From positions 8,622,001 to 8,686,000 of the forward strand of contig NZ_CP107841.1 of assembly GCF_036346855.1 (NCBI RefSeq): a DNA stretch of 64,000 bases, written 5' to 3'. The translations under genes were made by a program, and so were the position numbers. Below, one piece after another: positions 45,747 to 56,091 of the stretch. The stretch's first letter is position 1. Each line of letters opens with the position of its first letter. The stretch comes from Streptomyces europaeiscabiei (GTDB lineage: Bacteria; Actinomycetota; Actinomycetes; Streptomycetales; Streptomycetaceae). The notes under the pieces are model-generated. The model was not told where the DNA came from. It worked only from the letters and a program-made list of their open reading frames with translations, and did not search any database.

Positions 45747-46787
45747 ATGAGCCGCACCGACAAGACCGATCCCGAACTCGCCCACCGCCTCAGCAGACGA
45801 GGCATGCTCGGCGTCGCCGCGGGCGCCACCGTCGCCGCCCTGCTGGGCTCGGCCGCCCCGGCCCAGGCCGCCGCGGGCACCGAAGCCGCCGCGGGCAAGG
45901 GCAGGGGCCGCCCCGTCCTCCCGCCCGGCCGCCTCGGCATCCAGCTCTACAGCCTGCGCGACAAGGTCTCCACCCTCGGCTTCGCCCCGGTCTTCGCCGA
46001 GCTGGAGAAGTACGGCTACGACGAGGTCGAGTTCGCCGGCTACACCCAGGGCTCGGCGGGCCCCATCACCCTCGCCCAGCTGAAGCGGCTGGCCCGCAAC
46101 CACGGCCTGACCCCGATCGGCAGCCACGTCGGCTACTACTCCAGCGACCCGAACGCATACACCTTCGCCCAGAACCTCACCAAGGTCCTCGACGACGCCC
46201 AGGCCCTCGGCCTGAAGCACATCGGCACCGCCGCCGGCCCCTTCCGCTACGGCATGACCGTGGACGCGATGAAGCGCGCCGCCCACGAGTTCAACACCTA
46301 CGGCGCCGCGGCCAGGGCGCGCGGCATGAAGTTCTACCAGCACAACCACTCCGAGGAGTTCTCCTTCGCCACCGACAACCCCAAGGTCCGCCTCTACGAC
46401 GTGCTGCTCCGCGAGACCGACCCCCGCCTCGTCTACCTGGAGATGGACATCTTCTGGGCGTACGTGGCCCAGTTCCGCTTCTCGAAGCGGCCCGACGGCA
46501 CCTCTGCGCCCTTCGAGCCCCTGGACTACGTGCTCAGGCGCCCCGACCGCTACCCGCTCTTCCACGTCAAGGACGGCGAGAGCGATCCGTCGAACCCGTT
46601 CGGCTACCGCATGACGGACGTCGGCGACGGCGACATCGACTACCAGAAGTTCATCTCGGCCGTCACCCGTCTGAAGGGCCACCGCCTGGCCCACCACTGG
46701 CAGGCCGAGCACGACAATCCCGCCGAGTCCTTCACGTTCGCCCGCCGCTCCAGCGAGCACCTGCACTCGCTGAGGGAGAAGTGCTGA
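45747..46787 (+). CDS. Tat-exported sugar phosphate isomerase/epimerase-like protein
   Basis: 346 residues. RLSRRGMLGVAAGATVAAL followed by AQA is a twin-arginine signal. TIM-barrel domain: LGIQLYSLRDKV, YGYDEVEFAGY, FYQHNHSEEF, YLEMDIFWA, YPLFHVKDGE and HHWQAEHDNP, with the last two contributing metal ligands. Outside-cell location fits the secreted dehydrogenase and ThuA lipoprotein upstream and suggests extracellular 3-keto-sugar chemistry. It closes the gene run that starts at 37140. Confidence 0.85.
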   Translation: MSRTDKTDPELAHRLSRRGMLGVAAGATVAALLGSAAPAQAAAGTEAAAGKGRGRPVLPPGRLGIQLYSLRDKVSTLGFAPVFAELEKYGYDEVEFAGYTQGSAGPITLAQLKRLARNHGLTPIGSHVGYYSSDPNAYTFAQNLTKVLDDAQALGLKHIGTAAGPFRYGMTVDAMKRAAHEFNTYGAAARARGMKFYQHNHSEEFSFATDNPKVRLYDVLLRETDPRLVYLEMDIFWAYVAQFRFSKRPDGTSAPFEPLDYVLRRPDRYPLFHVKDGESDPSNPFGYRMTDVGDGDIDYQKFISAVTRLKGHRLAHHWQAEHDNPAESFTFARRSSEHLHSLREKC

Positions 46788-46805
46788 CGGAGGTCGCCGA
46801 ACCGA

Positions 46806-46860
46806 CGGCAGCAGGCGGCCGCCCCGTGGTGCGAGACCACGGGGCGGCCGCCTGCTGCCG
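46806..46860. terminator. 25-bp perfect hairpin between convergent genes
   Basis: 46806-46830 pairs perfectly with 46836-46860 around a 5-base loop (GCGAG). It lies between the isomerase stop (46787) and the stop of the convergent OFA transporter (46874), so it can end transcription from both sides. Confidence 0.85.
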
Positions 46861-46873
46861 TACGCGTAGGGCG

Positions 46874-48262
46874 TCAGGCCACTTCGTCACCGAGCGGACG
46901 GGGGTTGGGAGCGATGTGCCGGTTGCGGGGCCGTCCCGGCGGATGGAGGAAGACCGCCACGAACCCGGCGAACAGCGAGATGGAGCCGGCGAGCACGAAC
47001 GCGCCCGCGTAGTCCCAGGCGCCCACGACCACGGCGCCCATGCCGGAGCCGAGCAGACCGGACACCAGTTTGGAGCTGTAGACGAGACCGTAGTTGGAGG
47101 CGTTGTTGTTCTCGCCGAAGTAGTCCGCGGTCATCGCCGCGAACATCGGAAAGATGGCGCCGCCACCGAACCCGGAGATGCTGGAGAACACCAGGAACAG
47201 CGGCAGGTTGCCGATGTTGCCGGACCAGAGGATGCCGTACTGGGACAGGCCCAGCACGATACAGACGAAGATCAGGCACTGCTTGCGGCCGTAGCGGTCG
47301 GAGAGCCAGCCGATGACACCGCGTCCGGTGCCGTTGACGATCGCCTTCAGGGACATGGCCGTCGCCACGATCCCGCCCGCGAAGCCGGCCTCGTTGCCGA
47401 ACGGCACCTGGAAGGCGATACCGAAGATGTTCACACCCGACGTGCACAGCAGGCAGAACCACATCAGCGCGACGCGGCCCGTCCGCCAGGCCTCACTCGG
47501 GGTGTACTGCTTCACGGCCGGCGGGTTCTTCTCCAGTGCGCGCCGCGCGCGCGGGTCGTCCGGCTTGCGCAGCGGGTCGACCTCCGCCGGCCACCAGTTC
47601 TTCGGCGGGTCCTGGAAGAAGTGACCGGCCACGGCGACGACCGACGCGAGGAACACGCCGACGCAGACGAGCACCCAGCGGAAGTTCGTCAGGTCCATGA
47701 ACCCGGTGAAGATGAACACGAACGGCACCGAACCGTAGGCGAAACCGCCGTTGACGAAGCCGGTCTTGCCGCCCTTGCGCTCCGGATACCACTTGCCGAC
47801 CATGTTCACGCAGGTCGCGTAGACCATGCCGGCGCCCATACCGCTGAACATGCCGAATCCGACGTACGCGACGACGACGTGCGGTGCGAACGCGAGGGAG
47901 AGATAGCCGAGCAGGGTGCCGACGGCGCCCAGCATCATCGCCCAGCGGGCCGGCAGCTTGCCGCTCTCACGGAGCTTGCCCGCCGGGAAGGCCACCGCGG
48001 CCTGGAAGAACACCCACACGCCCAGCATCCAGAAGATGTGCTGGTTGCTCCAGCTGTGCGCCGTGTGCAGCGTCTCCTCGGCGGACGCGAACGCGTACTC
48101 CGCCGAGCTGATGCCCATCATGCCCACCCAGGGCAGGATGACCATCCACTTGCGTTTGCGCCCCATGATGTCCAGGTCGGACTCGCCGACCCGGTACATC
48201 CGGCCGTTGGCGTCCGTCACCTCCCTGTAGGGGACGGATGTGGAGATGTCAGTTGTTGCCAT
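46874..48262 (-). CDS. Second OFA-family MFS transporter (oxalate/formate type)
   Basis: 462 residues. Twelve helices with OFA features: EYAFASAEETLHTAHSW near the first helices, WVFFQAAVAFPAGKLRESG, GGKTGFVNGGFAYGSVPF, IVNGTGRGVIGWLSDRYGRK and GGGAIFPMFAAMTADYFG. It is only distantly similar to the transporter at 25039 and no small-subunit gene follows it, since the terminator comes at once. It lies upstream of the acyl-CoA synthetase, CoA transferase and decarboxylase genes, with its own promoter in the 48263-48605 spacer. Confidence 0.88.
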   Translation of the reverse strand: MATTDISTSVPYREVTDANGRMYRVGESDLDIMGRKRKWMVILPWVGMMGISSAEYAFASAEETLHTAHSWSNQHIFWMLGVWVFFQAAVAFPAGKLRESGKLPARWAMMLGAVGTLLGYLSLAFAPHVVVAYVGFGMFSGMGAGMVYATCVNMVGKWYPERKGGKTGFVNGGFAYGSVPFVFIFTGFMDLTNFRWVLVCVGVFLASVVAVAGHFFQDPPKNWWPAEVDPLRKPDDPRARRALEKNPPAVKQYTPSEAWRTGRVALMWFCLLCTSGVNIFGIAFQVPFGNEAGFAGGIVATAMSLKAIVNGTGRGVIGWLSDRYGRKQCLIFVCIVLGLSQYGILWSGNIGNLPLFLVFSSISGFGGGAIFPMFAAMTADYFGENNNASNYGLVYSSKLVSGLLGSGMGAVVVGAWDYAGAFVLAGSISLFAGFVAVFLHPPGRPRNRHIAPNPRPLGDEVA

Positions 48263-48425
48263 GTCGATCGAACCCTCCGCGTGGAAGAAGTCTGGCCAGC
48301 GCCCCCTGTCCGTGCTTCTTTGCGCCGGGGCCCGCGGTGAGCGGTCGCCGCAGGCCCCGTGGTTCGAGCCGTCGCTCAGCTCATCGACACCGCCCCCCGA
48401 CAGCCGCGCCGCCCGCGCCCGTCAC

Positions 48426-48636
48426 AGCAGCCCCGCGGCCCGAGTCCGGCGAGCTGTGTCACGCCCGGGGGACAACCCCCGGACCCCCGGCCGTACCACG
48501 GCGAGCGTGCCCATCAGAGCAGCCCCGCGGCCCGCGCCCGGCGAGCTGTGTCACACCCGGGGGACAACCCCCGGACCCCCGGCCTTACCACGGCGAGCGC
48601 GCCCGTCACAGCAGCCCCGCGGCCCGAGCCCAGCGA
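48426..48636. repeat. 92-bp tandem duplication after the acyl-CoA synthetase gene
   Basis: Two full units (48426-48517, 48518-48609) and the first 27 bases of a third (48610-48636) repeat with few changes. The third unit is the real end of the synthetase gene (ARAAGLL plus stop). Each unit therefore carries a copy of the gene end and the region just after it, including the hairpin CCGGGGG-ACAA-CCCCCGG (48465-48482 and 48557-48574). It fills most of the 343-bp spacer 48263-48605, which must also hold the OFA transporter promoter. Confidence 0.88.
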
Positions 48637-50738
48637 TATTTCGCGCCGAGTACGGCCACCGGCTTCTCGGTCGTGTACGGGTACGCCACGACCCCGCGCT
48701 CGAAGAGGTACTGGCAGGCCTCCTCCACCTCCACGTCGCCCGCGAGCGACGCGACGACCGGTTTCTCGATGCCCCGCTCGCGGAACTCGGCGACCACGCG
48801 CGCGGTGAGCTCGGCGAACACCATGGGCGGGGTGACGATGGTGTGCCAGTAGCCGAGGACGAGGGAGTGGATACGCGGGTCCTCGAGGCCCAGCCGGATC
48901 GTCGCCTCGTACGTCGACGGCGGCTCGCCCCCGGTGATGTCCACCGGGTTGCCGGCGGCCCCGAACGGCGGGATGAACTTCCGGAAGGACGCGTCCAGGT
49001 CCGGCGGGATCTCCATCAGAGTCAGCCCGTTGTCCGTCACCGCGTCCGACAGCAGCACGCCGCTGCCGCCCGCGCCCGTGATGATCACGACGTTGTCGCC
49101 CTGAGGGGCCGGAAGCACCGGCAATGCGCGCGCGTACTCCAGCATCTCGTTCAGGCCCGGCGCCCTGATGACACCAGCCTGCTTCAGGATGTCCTCGTAC
49201 ACGGCGTCGTCGCCCGCCAGCGCGCCCGTGTGCGAGCCCGCCGCCTTCGCCCCGGCCGCCGTACGGCCCGCCTTGAGGACCACCACCGGCTTCTTGGGGA
49301 CGGTCGCCCGCGCGGCCTCCACGAAGGCCCGCCCGTCCTTGAGGTCCTCCAGGTGCATCGCGATGCACTCGGTGTGCGGGTCCTCGCCGAACCAGGTCAG
49401 CAGGTCGTCCTCGTCCAGGTCCGACTTGTTGCCGAGCCCGACGATCGCCGACACACCCGTCTTCGTGGTCCGCGCGAAGCCCAGGATGGCCATCCCGATG
49501 CCGCCGGACTGCGAGGTCAGCGCCACGCCGCCCTTGACGTCGTACGGCGTGCAGAACGTGGCGCACAGGTCGTGCCACGTCGAGTAGTAGCCGTAGATGT
49601 TCGGCCCGAGCAGCCGGACGCCGTGCCGCTCGGCGATCTCCACGATCTCGTCCTGGAGCCCGTGCTCACCGGTCTCCGCGAAACCCGACGGGATCAGCAC
49701 GGCGTTGGGGATGCCCTTGCGACCCACCTCCTCCAGCGCCGAGGCCACGAACCTGGCGGGGATCGCGAAGACCGCCACATCCACCTCACCGGGAACGTCC
49801 GTGACACTCTTGTACGCCTTACGGCCCAGAATGTCATCGGCCTTGGGATTCACCGGATGGATCTCCCCGGCGAAACCGCCGTCGACGAGATTGCGCATCA
49901 CCGAGTTGCCGATCTTGCCCTGTTCGTTGGAGGCCCCGATCACGGCGACCGACGAGGGCTGCATCAGCCGGCGCATCGACGTGAGGATCTCCTCACGCGT
50001 GTACGTGCGCCGGGGCTTCGGCACCGACTCCGCGAGGATCACCCGGATGTCCGCCGCGAGGGCACCCTGCGGGGTGGCGATCACCGGGTTCAGATCGACT
50101 TCGGCGATCTCCGGGAAGTCCCCGACGAGTTCGGAGACCCGGCGGATCTGCTCGGCGATCGCCCACCGGTCCACGGCAGGCGCCCCGCGCACCCCGCGCA
50201 GGATCTCCGCCGCGCGGATCGAGTCCAGCATGGAGACCGCCTCGTCCGCGTCGAGCGGCGCGAGCCGGAACGTCACGTCCTTGAGGACCTCGACCAGCAC
50301 CCCGCCGAGCCCGAACGCGACGACCTTCCCGAACGTCGGGTCCGTCACCGCGCCGACGATGACCTCCTGCCCCTTCGGCAGCAACTCCTGTATCTGGACA
50401 CCCTCGATACGGGCATCGGGCGCGTACGCGCGCGCGTTGTCGACGATCGTGTGGAACGCGGCCCGTACGTCACCGGCGCCCTCCACTCCGACGATCACAC
50501 CGCCCGCGTCGGTCTTGTGGAGGATGTCCGGCGAGACGATCTTCATGACCACGGGCCCGCCGAAGCGCGCCGCGTACGACACCGCCTCGTCGACGTCCCG
50601 CGCCAACTCCTCACCGGGTACGGCGATCCCGTACGCGTCGGCGATCACCTTGCCCTCGGGAGCGGTCAGCGCGCTCCGGCCCTCGGCCCGTACGGCGTCG
50701 AGGAGCGTGCGCACCCTCAGCACCCGGTCTTCGGCCAT
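48606..50738 (-). CDS. NDP-forming acyl-CoA synthetase (acetate--CoA ligase family)
   Basis: 710 residues from ATG 50738; TTG 50741 directly before it is an alternative. Domain order: ATP-grasp (LTAPEGKVIADAYGI, VVMKIVSPDILHKTDAGGV, VDLNPVIA), then CoA-binding (VAVIGASNEQGKIGNSVMRN, LLGPNIYGYYS), then the ligase domain with the phospho-His motif GSHTGALAGDD. Makes an acyl-CoA from a short acid with ADP release. In this operon, third after oxc and frc, oxalate or formate could be the acid, giving a route to oxalyl- or formyl-CoA that does not need the transferase. That is inference. Confidence 0.88.
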   Translation of the reverse strand: MAEDRVLRVRTLLDAVRAEGRSALTAPEGKVIADAYGIAVPGEELARDVDEAVSYAARFGGPVVMKIVSPDILHKTDAGGVIVGVEGAGDVRAAFHTIVDNARAYAPDARIEGVQIQELLPKGQEVIVGAVTDPTFGKVVAFGLGGVLVEVLKDVTFRLAPLDADEAVSMLDSIRAAEILRGVRGAPAVDRWAIAEQIRRVSELVGDFPEIAEVDLNPVIATPQGALAADIRVILAESVPKPRRTYTREEILTSMRRLMQPSSVAVIGASNEQGKIGNSVMRNLVDGGFAGEIHPVNPKADDILGRKAYKSVTDVPGEVDVAVFAIPARFVASALEEVGRKGIPNAVLIPSGFAETGEHGLQDEIVEIAERHGVRLLGPNIYGYYSTWHDLCATFCTPYDVKGGVALTSQSGGIGMAILGFARTTKTGVSAIVGLGNKSDLDEDDLLTWFGEDPHTECIAMHLEDLKDGRAFVEAARATVPKKPVVVLKAGRTAAGAKAAGSHTGALAGDDAVYEDILKQAGVIRAPGLNEMLEYARALPVLPAPQGDNVVIITGAGGSGVLLSDAVTDNGLTLMEIPPDLDASFRKFIPPFGAAGNPVDITGGEPPSTYEATIRLGLEDPRIHSLVLGYWHTIVTPPMVFAELTARVVAEFRERGIEKPVVASLAGDVEVEEACQYLFERGVVAYPYTTEKPVAVLGAKYRWARAAGLL

Positions 50739-50741
50739 CAA

Positions 50742-52007
50742 TCAGATCACTCCGTTCGACTTGAGCAGGCGCAGTTCCTCGTCGCCGAGGCCCAGCTCGC
50801 CGACGTAGACCTCTTCGTTGTGCTCGCCGAGCAAGGGAGAACTGGTCACGTCCACGGGGGAGTCGGACAGCTTCAGCGGGCTGCCGACGGTCACGAAGTC
50901 GCCGCGCTCGGGATGCGGCACGGTGACGACCATCTCGTTGGAGACCAGGGACTCGTCCTCGATGATCTCCTTGGTGGAGAGGATCGGCCCGCACGGGATG
51001 TTGTGGGCGTTGAGCCGCTCCAGCACCTCCCACTTGGGAAGCGTGGACGACCACTCCTCGATGAGCTGGAACATCTTGTTGAGTTTGGGCAGCCGGGCCT
51101 CCGGCGTCGCCCACTCGGGGTCGTCGGCCAGCTCGGGCCGGCCGATCAGCTCGCTCATCGGCTGCCAGCCCACGGGCTGCACGATGACGTACACGTAGTC
51201 GTTCGGGCCGCCCGGCGCGCACTTGACCGCCCAGCCGGGCTGGCCACCGCCGGACGCGTTCCCGGACCTGGGAACCTCGTCGCCGAAGTCCTCGTTGGGA
51301 TATTCACGGAGCGGGCCATGTGCCAGCCGCTGCTGATCCCTCAGCTTCACCCGGCAGAGATTGAGGACGGCGTGCTGCATGGCCACGTTGACCCGCTGAC
51401 CGCGCCCGGTGTTCTCCCGCTGGTACAGCGCCGCGAGAATCCCCGCCACGGCGTGGATGCCCGTGCCCGAGTCCCCGATCTGGGCCCCCGTCGCCAGCGG
51501 CGGCCCGTCCTCGAAGCCCGTGGTCGCCATCGACCCGCCCATGGCCTGCGCCACGACCTCGTACGCCTTGAAGTTGGTGTACGGCCCGTCCCCGAACCCC
51601 TTGATGGAGGCGTAGACGATACGCGGATTGATCTCCTGGATGCGGTCCCAGGTGAAGCCCATGCGGTCGACCGCGCCGGGCCCGAAGTTCTCGACCATGA
51701 CGTCGGAGCGCCGGATCAGCTCGGTGAGGATCTCCTTGCCGCGCTCGGTCTTGGTGTTGAGGGTGATGCTCCGCTTGTTGCAGTTGAGCATCGTGAAGTA
51801 GAGGGAGTCGACGTCCGGGAGGTCGCGCAACTGCTTGCGCGTGATGTCCCCGGTCGGCGCCTCCAGCTTCACCACGTCCGCGCCGAGCCAGGCGAGCAGC
51901 TGGGTGGCGGACGGGCCGGACTGGACGTGCGTCATGTCGAGGACGCGGATGCCTTCGAGAGCCTTGGTCGACGTTCCTGCGCTGGACGTTCCTGCGGTAG
52001 GGGTCAT
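50742..52007 (-). CDS. frc: Formyl-CoA transferase-like (class III CoA transferase)
   Basis: 421 residues from ATG 52007, with GAGGTG eight bases upstream; GTG 52016 is the alternative. Class III start [31 protein letters not shown], read as [11 protein letters not shown] plus [13 protein letters not shown], then [23 protein letters not shown] and [14 protein letters not shown] with the catalytic Asp. [22 protein letters not shown] and [10 protein letters not shown] match formyl-CoA transferases better than carnitine or racemase members. Moves CoA from formyl-CoA to oxalate. Directly follows oxc, as in other oxalate-degrading bacteria. Confidence 0.85.
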   Translation of the reverse strand: MTPTAGTSSAGTSTKALEGIRVLDMTHVQSGPSATQLLAWLGADVVKLEAPTGDITRKQLRDLPDVDSLYFTMLNCNKRSITLNTKTERGKEILTELIRRSDVMVENFGPGAVDRMGFTWDRIQEINPRIVYASIKGFGDGPYTNFKAYEVVAQAMGGSMATTGFEDGPPLATGAQIGDSGTGIHAVAGILAALYQRENTGRGQRVNVAMQHAVLNLCRVKLRDQQRLAHGPLREYPNEDFGDEVPRSGNASGGGQPGWAVKCAPGGPNDYVYVIVQPVGWQPMSELIGRPELADDPEWATPEARLPKLNKMFQLIEEWSSTLPKWEVLERLNAHNIPCGPILSTKEIIEDESLVSNEMVVTVPHPERGDFVTVGSPLKLSDSPVDVTSSPLLGEHNEEVYVGELGLGDEELRLLKSNGVI

Positions 52008-52017
52008 CGGGGGCACC

Positions 52018-53703
52018 TCACTTGTACATCGTCTGGTTCATGGTTCCGGGGGCGTACGCGTCCGGGTCGACCCAGACGTTGATGAGCGACGGCTTGCCCG
52101 ACTCACGGGCCCGCTGGAGCGCGGGGCCGATGTCGGCGGGGTCGCGGACCTCCTCGCCGTAACCGCCCAGCATCTGGGCGAACTTGTCGTAGTGGACGTC
52201 GCCGAGGGTGTTGCCGATGCGCTCGCGTTCCTCGCCGTACTTGGCCTTCTGGCCGTAACGGATCTGGTTCATGGAGGAGTTGTTGCCGATGATCCCGACG
52301 AAGGGCAGGTCGTAGCGGACGAGGGTCTCGAAGTCCCAGCCGGTGAGGGAGAAGGCGCCGTCGCCGAAGAGGGCCACCACCTCCTTGTCGGGCCGCGCCT
52401 TCTTGGCGGCGAGCACGAAGGGCACGCCGACGCCGAGGGTGCCGAGGGGGCCCGGGTCCATCCAGTGCCCGGGTGACTTGGGCTGCACGACCTGACCGGA
52501 GAAGGTGACGATGTCGCCGCCGTCGCCGATGTAGACGGAGTCCTCGGTGAGGAACTCGTTGATCTCGCTGACCAGCCGGTACGGGTGGATCGGCGAGGCG
52601 TCGGATTTCAGGCTGGGCAGCCGCTTCTCGATGGCGGTCTGCTCGGCGGCGCGCAGCTCGTCGAGCCACTCCTTGCGCCTCGACGCGCCCCCGTTGATGC
52701 GCCCGGAAGCCGCCTCCGTCACCGACTTGAGCACGAGGCCCGCGTCGCCGACGATCCCGAGGTCGATGTCGCGGTTCTTGCCGACGGTCCGGTAGTCGAG
52801 GTCGATCTGCACGACGGTCGCGTCCGGCGACAGCCGTTTGCCGTAGCCCATGCGGAAGTCGAAGGGCGTCCCGACGACGACGATGACATCGGCGTTGGAG
52901 AAGGCGTACCGGCGGGAGAGCTGGAAGTGGTGCGGGTCCCCGGGCGGCAGCGTGCCGCGACCGGCGCCGTTCATGTACGCCGGGATGTTCAGCGTGCGCA
53001 CCAGCTCGATGGCGGACTCGGTGCCGCGGGTCGTCCACACCTGGCTGCCCAGCAGGATCGCGGGCTTCTCGGCGTGCACCAGCAGATCGGCGAGCCTCTC
53101 GATGGCCTCGGGGTCGCCGGCCGACCGGGTCGAGGCCCGGTAGGCGCCGGCCTTGGGCACGCGTGCCTTCTCCACGGGCACCTTGGCGTCGAGGACGTCG
53201 CGCGGGATCTCCAGGAAGGAGGGACCGGGCGCGCCGTGGTAGCACTCGCGGAACGCCATCGACACCATGTCGGCGGCACGGGCCGTGTCCGGCACGGTCG
53301 CCGCGAACTTGGTGATCGGCGTCATCATGTCGACGTGCGGGAGGTCCTGCAGGGACCCCATCTTGTGCTGGGTGTGCGCGCCCTGGCCGCCGATCAGCAG
53401 CATCGGGGACTCCGCGCGGAAGGCGTTGGCGACACCGGTCACGGCGTCGGTCGTACCGGGGCCGGCGGTGACGACCGCGCAGCCGGGTTTGCCGGTGATG
53501 CGGGCGTAGCCGTCGGCGGCGTGGGCGGCGACCTGCTCGTGGCGTACGTCGACGACCTCGATGCCCTCGTCGACGCAGCCGTCGTAGATGTCGATGATGT
53601 GGCCGCCGCACAGGGTGTAGATGACCTCCACACCTTCCGCTTTGAGTGCCTTGGCGACGAGGTGACCACCGGAGATGAGGTCCTGGCTGTTGCCGTCGGG
53701 CAT
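52018..53703 (-). CDS. oxc: Oxalyl-CoA decarboxylase-like ThDP enzyme
   Basis: 561 residues. Catalytic Glu56 ([16 protein letters not shown]), [17 protein letters not shown], central domain [11 protein letters not shown], and the ThDP/Mg motif [12 protein letters not shown] ending in NN. Oxalyl-CoA decarboxylase removes CO2 from oxalyl-CoA to give formyl-CoA. The ThDP family also includes acetolactate synthases and 2-hydroxyacyl-CoA lyases, and the sequence alone does not settle this; the adjacent class III CoA transferase and two oxalate-type transporters favour oxalyl-CoA. The start follows AGGACTTCGCC. Confidence 0.75.
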   Translation of the reverse strand: MPDGNSQDLISGGHLVAKALKAEGVEVIYTLCGGHIIDIYDGCVDEGIEVVDVRHEQVAAHAADGYARITGKPGCAVVTAGPGTTDAVTGVANAFRAESPMLLIGGQGAHTQHKMGSLQDLPHVDMMTPITKFAATVPDTARAADMVSMAFRECYHGAPGPSFLEIPRDVLDAKVPVEKARVPKAGAYRASTRSAGDPEAIERLADLLVHAEKPAILLGSQVWTTRGTESAIELVRTLNIPAYMNGAGRGTLPPGDPHHFQLSRRYAFSNADVIVVVGTPFDFRMGYGKRLSPDATVVQIDLDYRTVGKNRDIDLGIVGDAGLVLKSVTEAASGRINGGASRRKEWLDELRAAEQTAIEKRLPSLKSDASPIHPYRLVSEINEFLTEDSVYIGDGGDIVTFSGQVVQPKSPGHWMDPGPLGTLGVGVPFVLAAKKARPDKEVVALFGDGAFSLTGWDFETLVRYDLPFVGIIGNNSSMNQIRYGQKAKYGEERERIGNTLGDVHYDKFAQMLGGYGEEVRDPADIGPALQRARESGKPSLINVWVDPDAYAPGTMNQTMYK

Positions 53704-53798
53704 GGCGAAGTCCTGTCCCTTCGTAGGGGTTTTCGTGGGCCTTGGTGGGCGTCTTCGTAGGTGCTGGAGCGGTGCTGGAGCGCTCTCGCGGTTGATTG

Positions 53799-53822
53799 CA
53801 TACAGTCGACGAATACTGTATG
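53799..53822. promoter_or_regulatory. Candidate GntR operator between oxc and sucC
   Basis: CATACAGT-N8-ACTGTATG is a perfect 8-bp dyad 95 bp upstream of oxc and 70 bp upstream of the sucC-like gene. It shares TACAGT and GTCGACGAA elements with the sites near 24775 and 27642. Its central position fits control of both divergent operons. Confidence 0.6.
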
Positions 53823-53891
53823 AAGCTTGTTATCCCGCATCCGGTGGGTGGTGTCCAGGGGGCGTGCGGCACTTTTGAGTCAGGAGCCGGA

Positions 53892-55022
53892 ATGGACCTT
53901 TTCGAGCACCAGGCAAGGGAACTCTTCGAGGAACACGGCATCCCGGTGCCAAGGGCCGAGGTCGCGGACTCGCCCAAGGAGGCCCGGGAGATCGCCCGCA
54001 GGCTGGGCGGACGCGTCGTCGTCAAGGCGCAGGTGAAGACCGGCGGACGCGGCAAGGCGGGCGGGGTGAAGCTCGCCGCCGACCCCGCCGCCACCGAACT
54101 GACGGCACGACAGATCCTCGGCATGGACATCAAGGGCCACACCGTCCGCAGGGTGATGGTGGCCGAACCCGCGGAGATCGAGAGCGAGTTCTACGTCTCG
54201 TACGTCCTCGACCGCGCCGCCGGCCGCTTTCTCGCGATCGCCTCCGCCGAGGGAGGCATGGACATCGAGGAGGTGGCGGCGACCCGGCCCGAGGCCGTGG
54301 CCCGTGTCCCCATCGATCCCGTCGAGGGCGTCACCTCGGCGAGGGCGGCCGAGATCGCGCGGGCCGCCGGCCTGCCCCCGCAGACCGTCGACGTCCTCGT
54401 ACGGCTCTGGGAGGTGCTGACCCGCGAGGACGCGTTGCTCGTCGAGGTGAACCCCCTCGTCCGAACCGCACAGGGCCGGATCCTCGCCATCGACGGCAAG
54501 GTCACCCTCGACGACAACGCGAGCTTCCGGCAGACGCGTTGGGGCGACGAGGGCCTCGCACACGACGACCCGCTGGAGGCGGCCGCGGCCGCCAAGGGCC
54601 TCAACTACGTGAAGCTGGACGGAGAGGTCGGCGTCATCGGCAACGGCGCCGGACTCGTCATGTCGACCCTCGACGTGGTCGCGGGCTGCGGCGCCCGCCC
54701 CGCCAACTTCCTCGACATCGGCGGCGGCGCCTCGGCCCGGATCATGGCCGACGGCCTCTCCGTCATCCTCTCCGACCCCGAGGTGAAGTCGGTCTTCGTC
54801 AACGTCTTCGGCGGGATCACCGCCTGCGACGCGGTCGCCGACGGCATCGTGCAGGCCCTGGACAGCGTCCAGTTGACCAAGCCGCTGGTCGTCCGCCTCG
54901 ACGGCAACAACGCCGTACGCGGCCGGGCCATCCTCGACGACCGTGACCATCCCCTCGTTCACCAGGCCACCACCATGGACGGCGCCGCGCGCCGCGCCGC
55001 CGACCTCGCCCACGCGATCTGA
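53892..55022 (+). CDS. sucC: Succinyl-CoA synthetase beta-subunit paralogue
   Basis: 376 residues from ATG 53892, with CAGGAG upstream. ATP-grasp: [39 protein letters not shown] read as [42 protein letters not shown]. Near the family length. Normally joins succinate and CoA in the citric acid cycle, but here sits beside oxc with sucD and an aldehyde dehydrogenase, so it may be a specialised copy for another dicarboxylate such as oxalate. Nucleotide (ATP or GTP) preference not readable. Confidence 0.88.
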   Translation: MDLFEHQARELFEEHGIPVPRAEVADSPKEAREIARRLGGRVVVKAQVKTGGRGKAGGVKLAADPAATELTARQILGMDIKGHTVRRVMVAEPAEIESEFYVSYVLDRAAGRFLAIASAEGGMDIEEVAATRPEAVARVPIDPVEGVTSARAAEIARAAGLPPQTVDVLVRLWEVLTREDALLVEVNPLVRTAQGRILAIDGKVTLDDNASFRQTRWGDEGLAHDDPLEAAAAAKGLNYVKLDGEVGVIGNGAGLVMSTLDVVAGCGARPANFLDIGGGASARIMADGLSVILSDPEVKSVFVNVFGGITACDAVADGIVQALDSVQLTKPLVVRLDGNNAVRGRAILDDRDHPLVHQATTMDGAARRAADLAHAI

Positions 55023-55033
55023 GGAGCCCGGAC

Positions 55034-55951
55034 ATGGCCATCTACCTCACCAAGGAGAGCAAGGTCCTCGTCCAGGGCATGACCGGCGGCGAGGGGATGA
55101 AGCACACCCGCCGGATGCTCGCGGCCGGCACGAACGTCGTCGGCGGCGTCAACCCCCGCAAGGCGGGCCGGACGGTCGACTTCGACGTCCCCCAGTGCCT
55201 CGAAGGCCTGGGAAGTACCGCCATGGCCGTCCCCGTCTTCGGTTCCGTCCACGAGGGCATCGAGGTCACCGGCGCCGACGTCACCGTCGTCTTCGTCCCG
55301 CCCGCCTTCGCCAAGGCGGCCGTAGTCGAGGCCGCCGACGCCGGCATCGGCCTCGCCGTCGTCATCACCGAGGGCATCCCGGTCCACGACTCGGTCGCCT
55401 TCACCGCGTACGCGCAGTCCAAGGGCACCCGCGTCATCGGCCCCAACTGCCCCGGCCTGATCAGCCCCGGCCAGTCCAACGCCGGCATCATCCCCGCCGA
55501 CATCACCAAGCCGGGACGCATCGGCCTGGTCTCCAAGTCCGGCACCCTCACCTACCAACTCATGTACGAACTCCGCGACATCGGCTTCTCCACCTGCGTC
55601 GGCATCGGCGGCGACCCCGTCGTCGGCACCACCCACATCGACTGCCTGGCCGCCTTCCAGAACGACCCCGACACCGAGCTGATCGTCCTCATCGGCGAGA
55701 TCGGCGGCGACGCCGAGGAACGGGCCGCCGCATACGTCCGCGACCACGTCACCAAGCCCGTAGTCGGCTACATCGCCGGGTTCACCGCCCCCGAGGGCAG
55801 GACGATGGGCCACGCGGGCGCGATCGTCTCCGGCTCGTCCGGCACGGCGCAGGCCAAGAAGGAGGCGCTGGAAGCGGTCGGGGTGCGGGTCGGCAGCACT
55901 CCCACCGAGACGGCCCGGCTGGTGCTGGCCGCCCTGGAGGACGAGGCCTGA
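55034..55951 (+). CDS. sucD: Succinyl-CoA synthetase alpha-subunit paralogue
   Basis: 305 residues. SucD-type CoA-binding domain ([29 protein letters not shown]), [30 protein letters not shown] and the phospho-His segment [13 protein letters not shown]. Forms the heterodimer with the sucC product, 11 bp upstream. See the sucC entry for the suggested specialised role. Confidence 0.9.
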   Translation: MAIYLTKESKVLVQGMTGGEGMKHTRRMLAAGTNVVGGVNPRKAGRTVDFDVPQCLEGLGSTAMAVPVFGSVHEGIEVTGADVTVVFVPPAFAKAAVVEAADAGIGLAVVITEGIPVHDSVAFTAYAQSKGTRVIGPNCPGLISPGQSNAGIIPADITKPGRIGLVSKSGTLTYQLMYELRDIGFSTCVGIGGDPVVGTTHIDCLAAFQNDPDTELIVLIGEIGGDAEERAAAYVRDHVTKPVVGYIAGFTAPEGRTMGHAGAIVSGSSGTAQAKKEALEAVGVRVGSTPTETARLVLAALEDEA

Positions 55952-55967
55952 CCTCTCACCCGTACCC

Positions 55968-56031
55968 GAGCACCTTGGCACCCGAGCACCTTGGCACCCG
56001 AGCACCTTGGCACCCGAGCACCTTGGCACCC
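55968..56031 (+). repeat. 16-bp perfect tandem repeat, four copies
   Basis: GAGCACCTTGGCACCC repeats four times without change, starting 16 bp after the sucD stop. It lies in the 140-bp gap before the aldehyde dehydrogenase gene. Perfect identity suggests recent slippage. Each unit also holds GGTGCC-like inverted halves, so the RNA could fold. Confidence 0.93.
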
Positions 56032-56091
56032 GACCCCAATCGTGGTCGGCGCACCCCCGCCCCCGACTGTGCACCGAGAGCGGAGAAGCCC

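Noticed and set aside
48240..52082. 1280-codon plus-strand open frame
   Set aside because: Antisense to the OFA promoter region, the acyl-CoA synthetase and frc; composition is that of a reversed coding strand.
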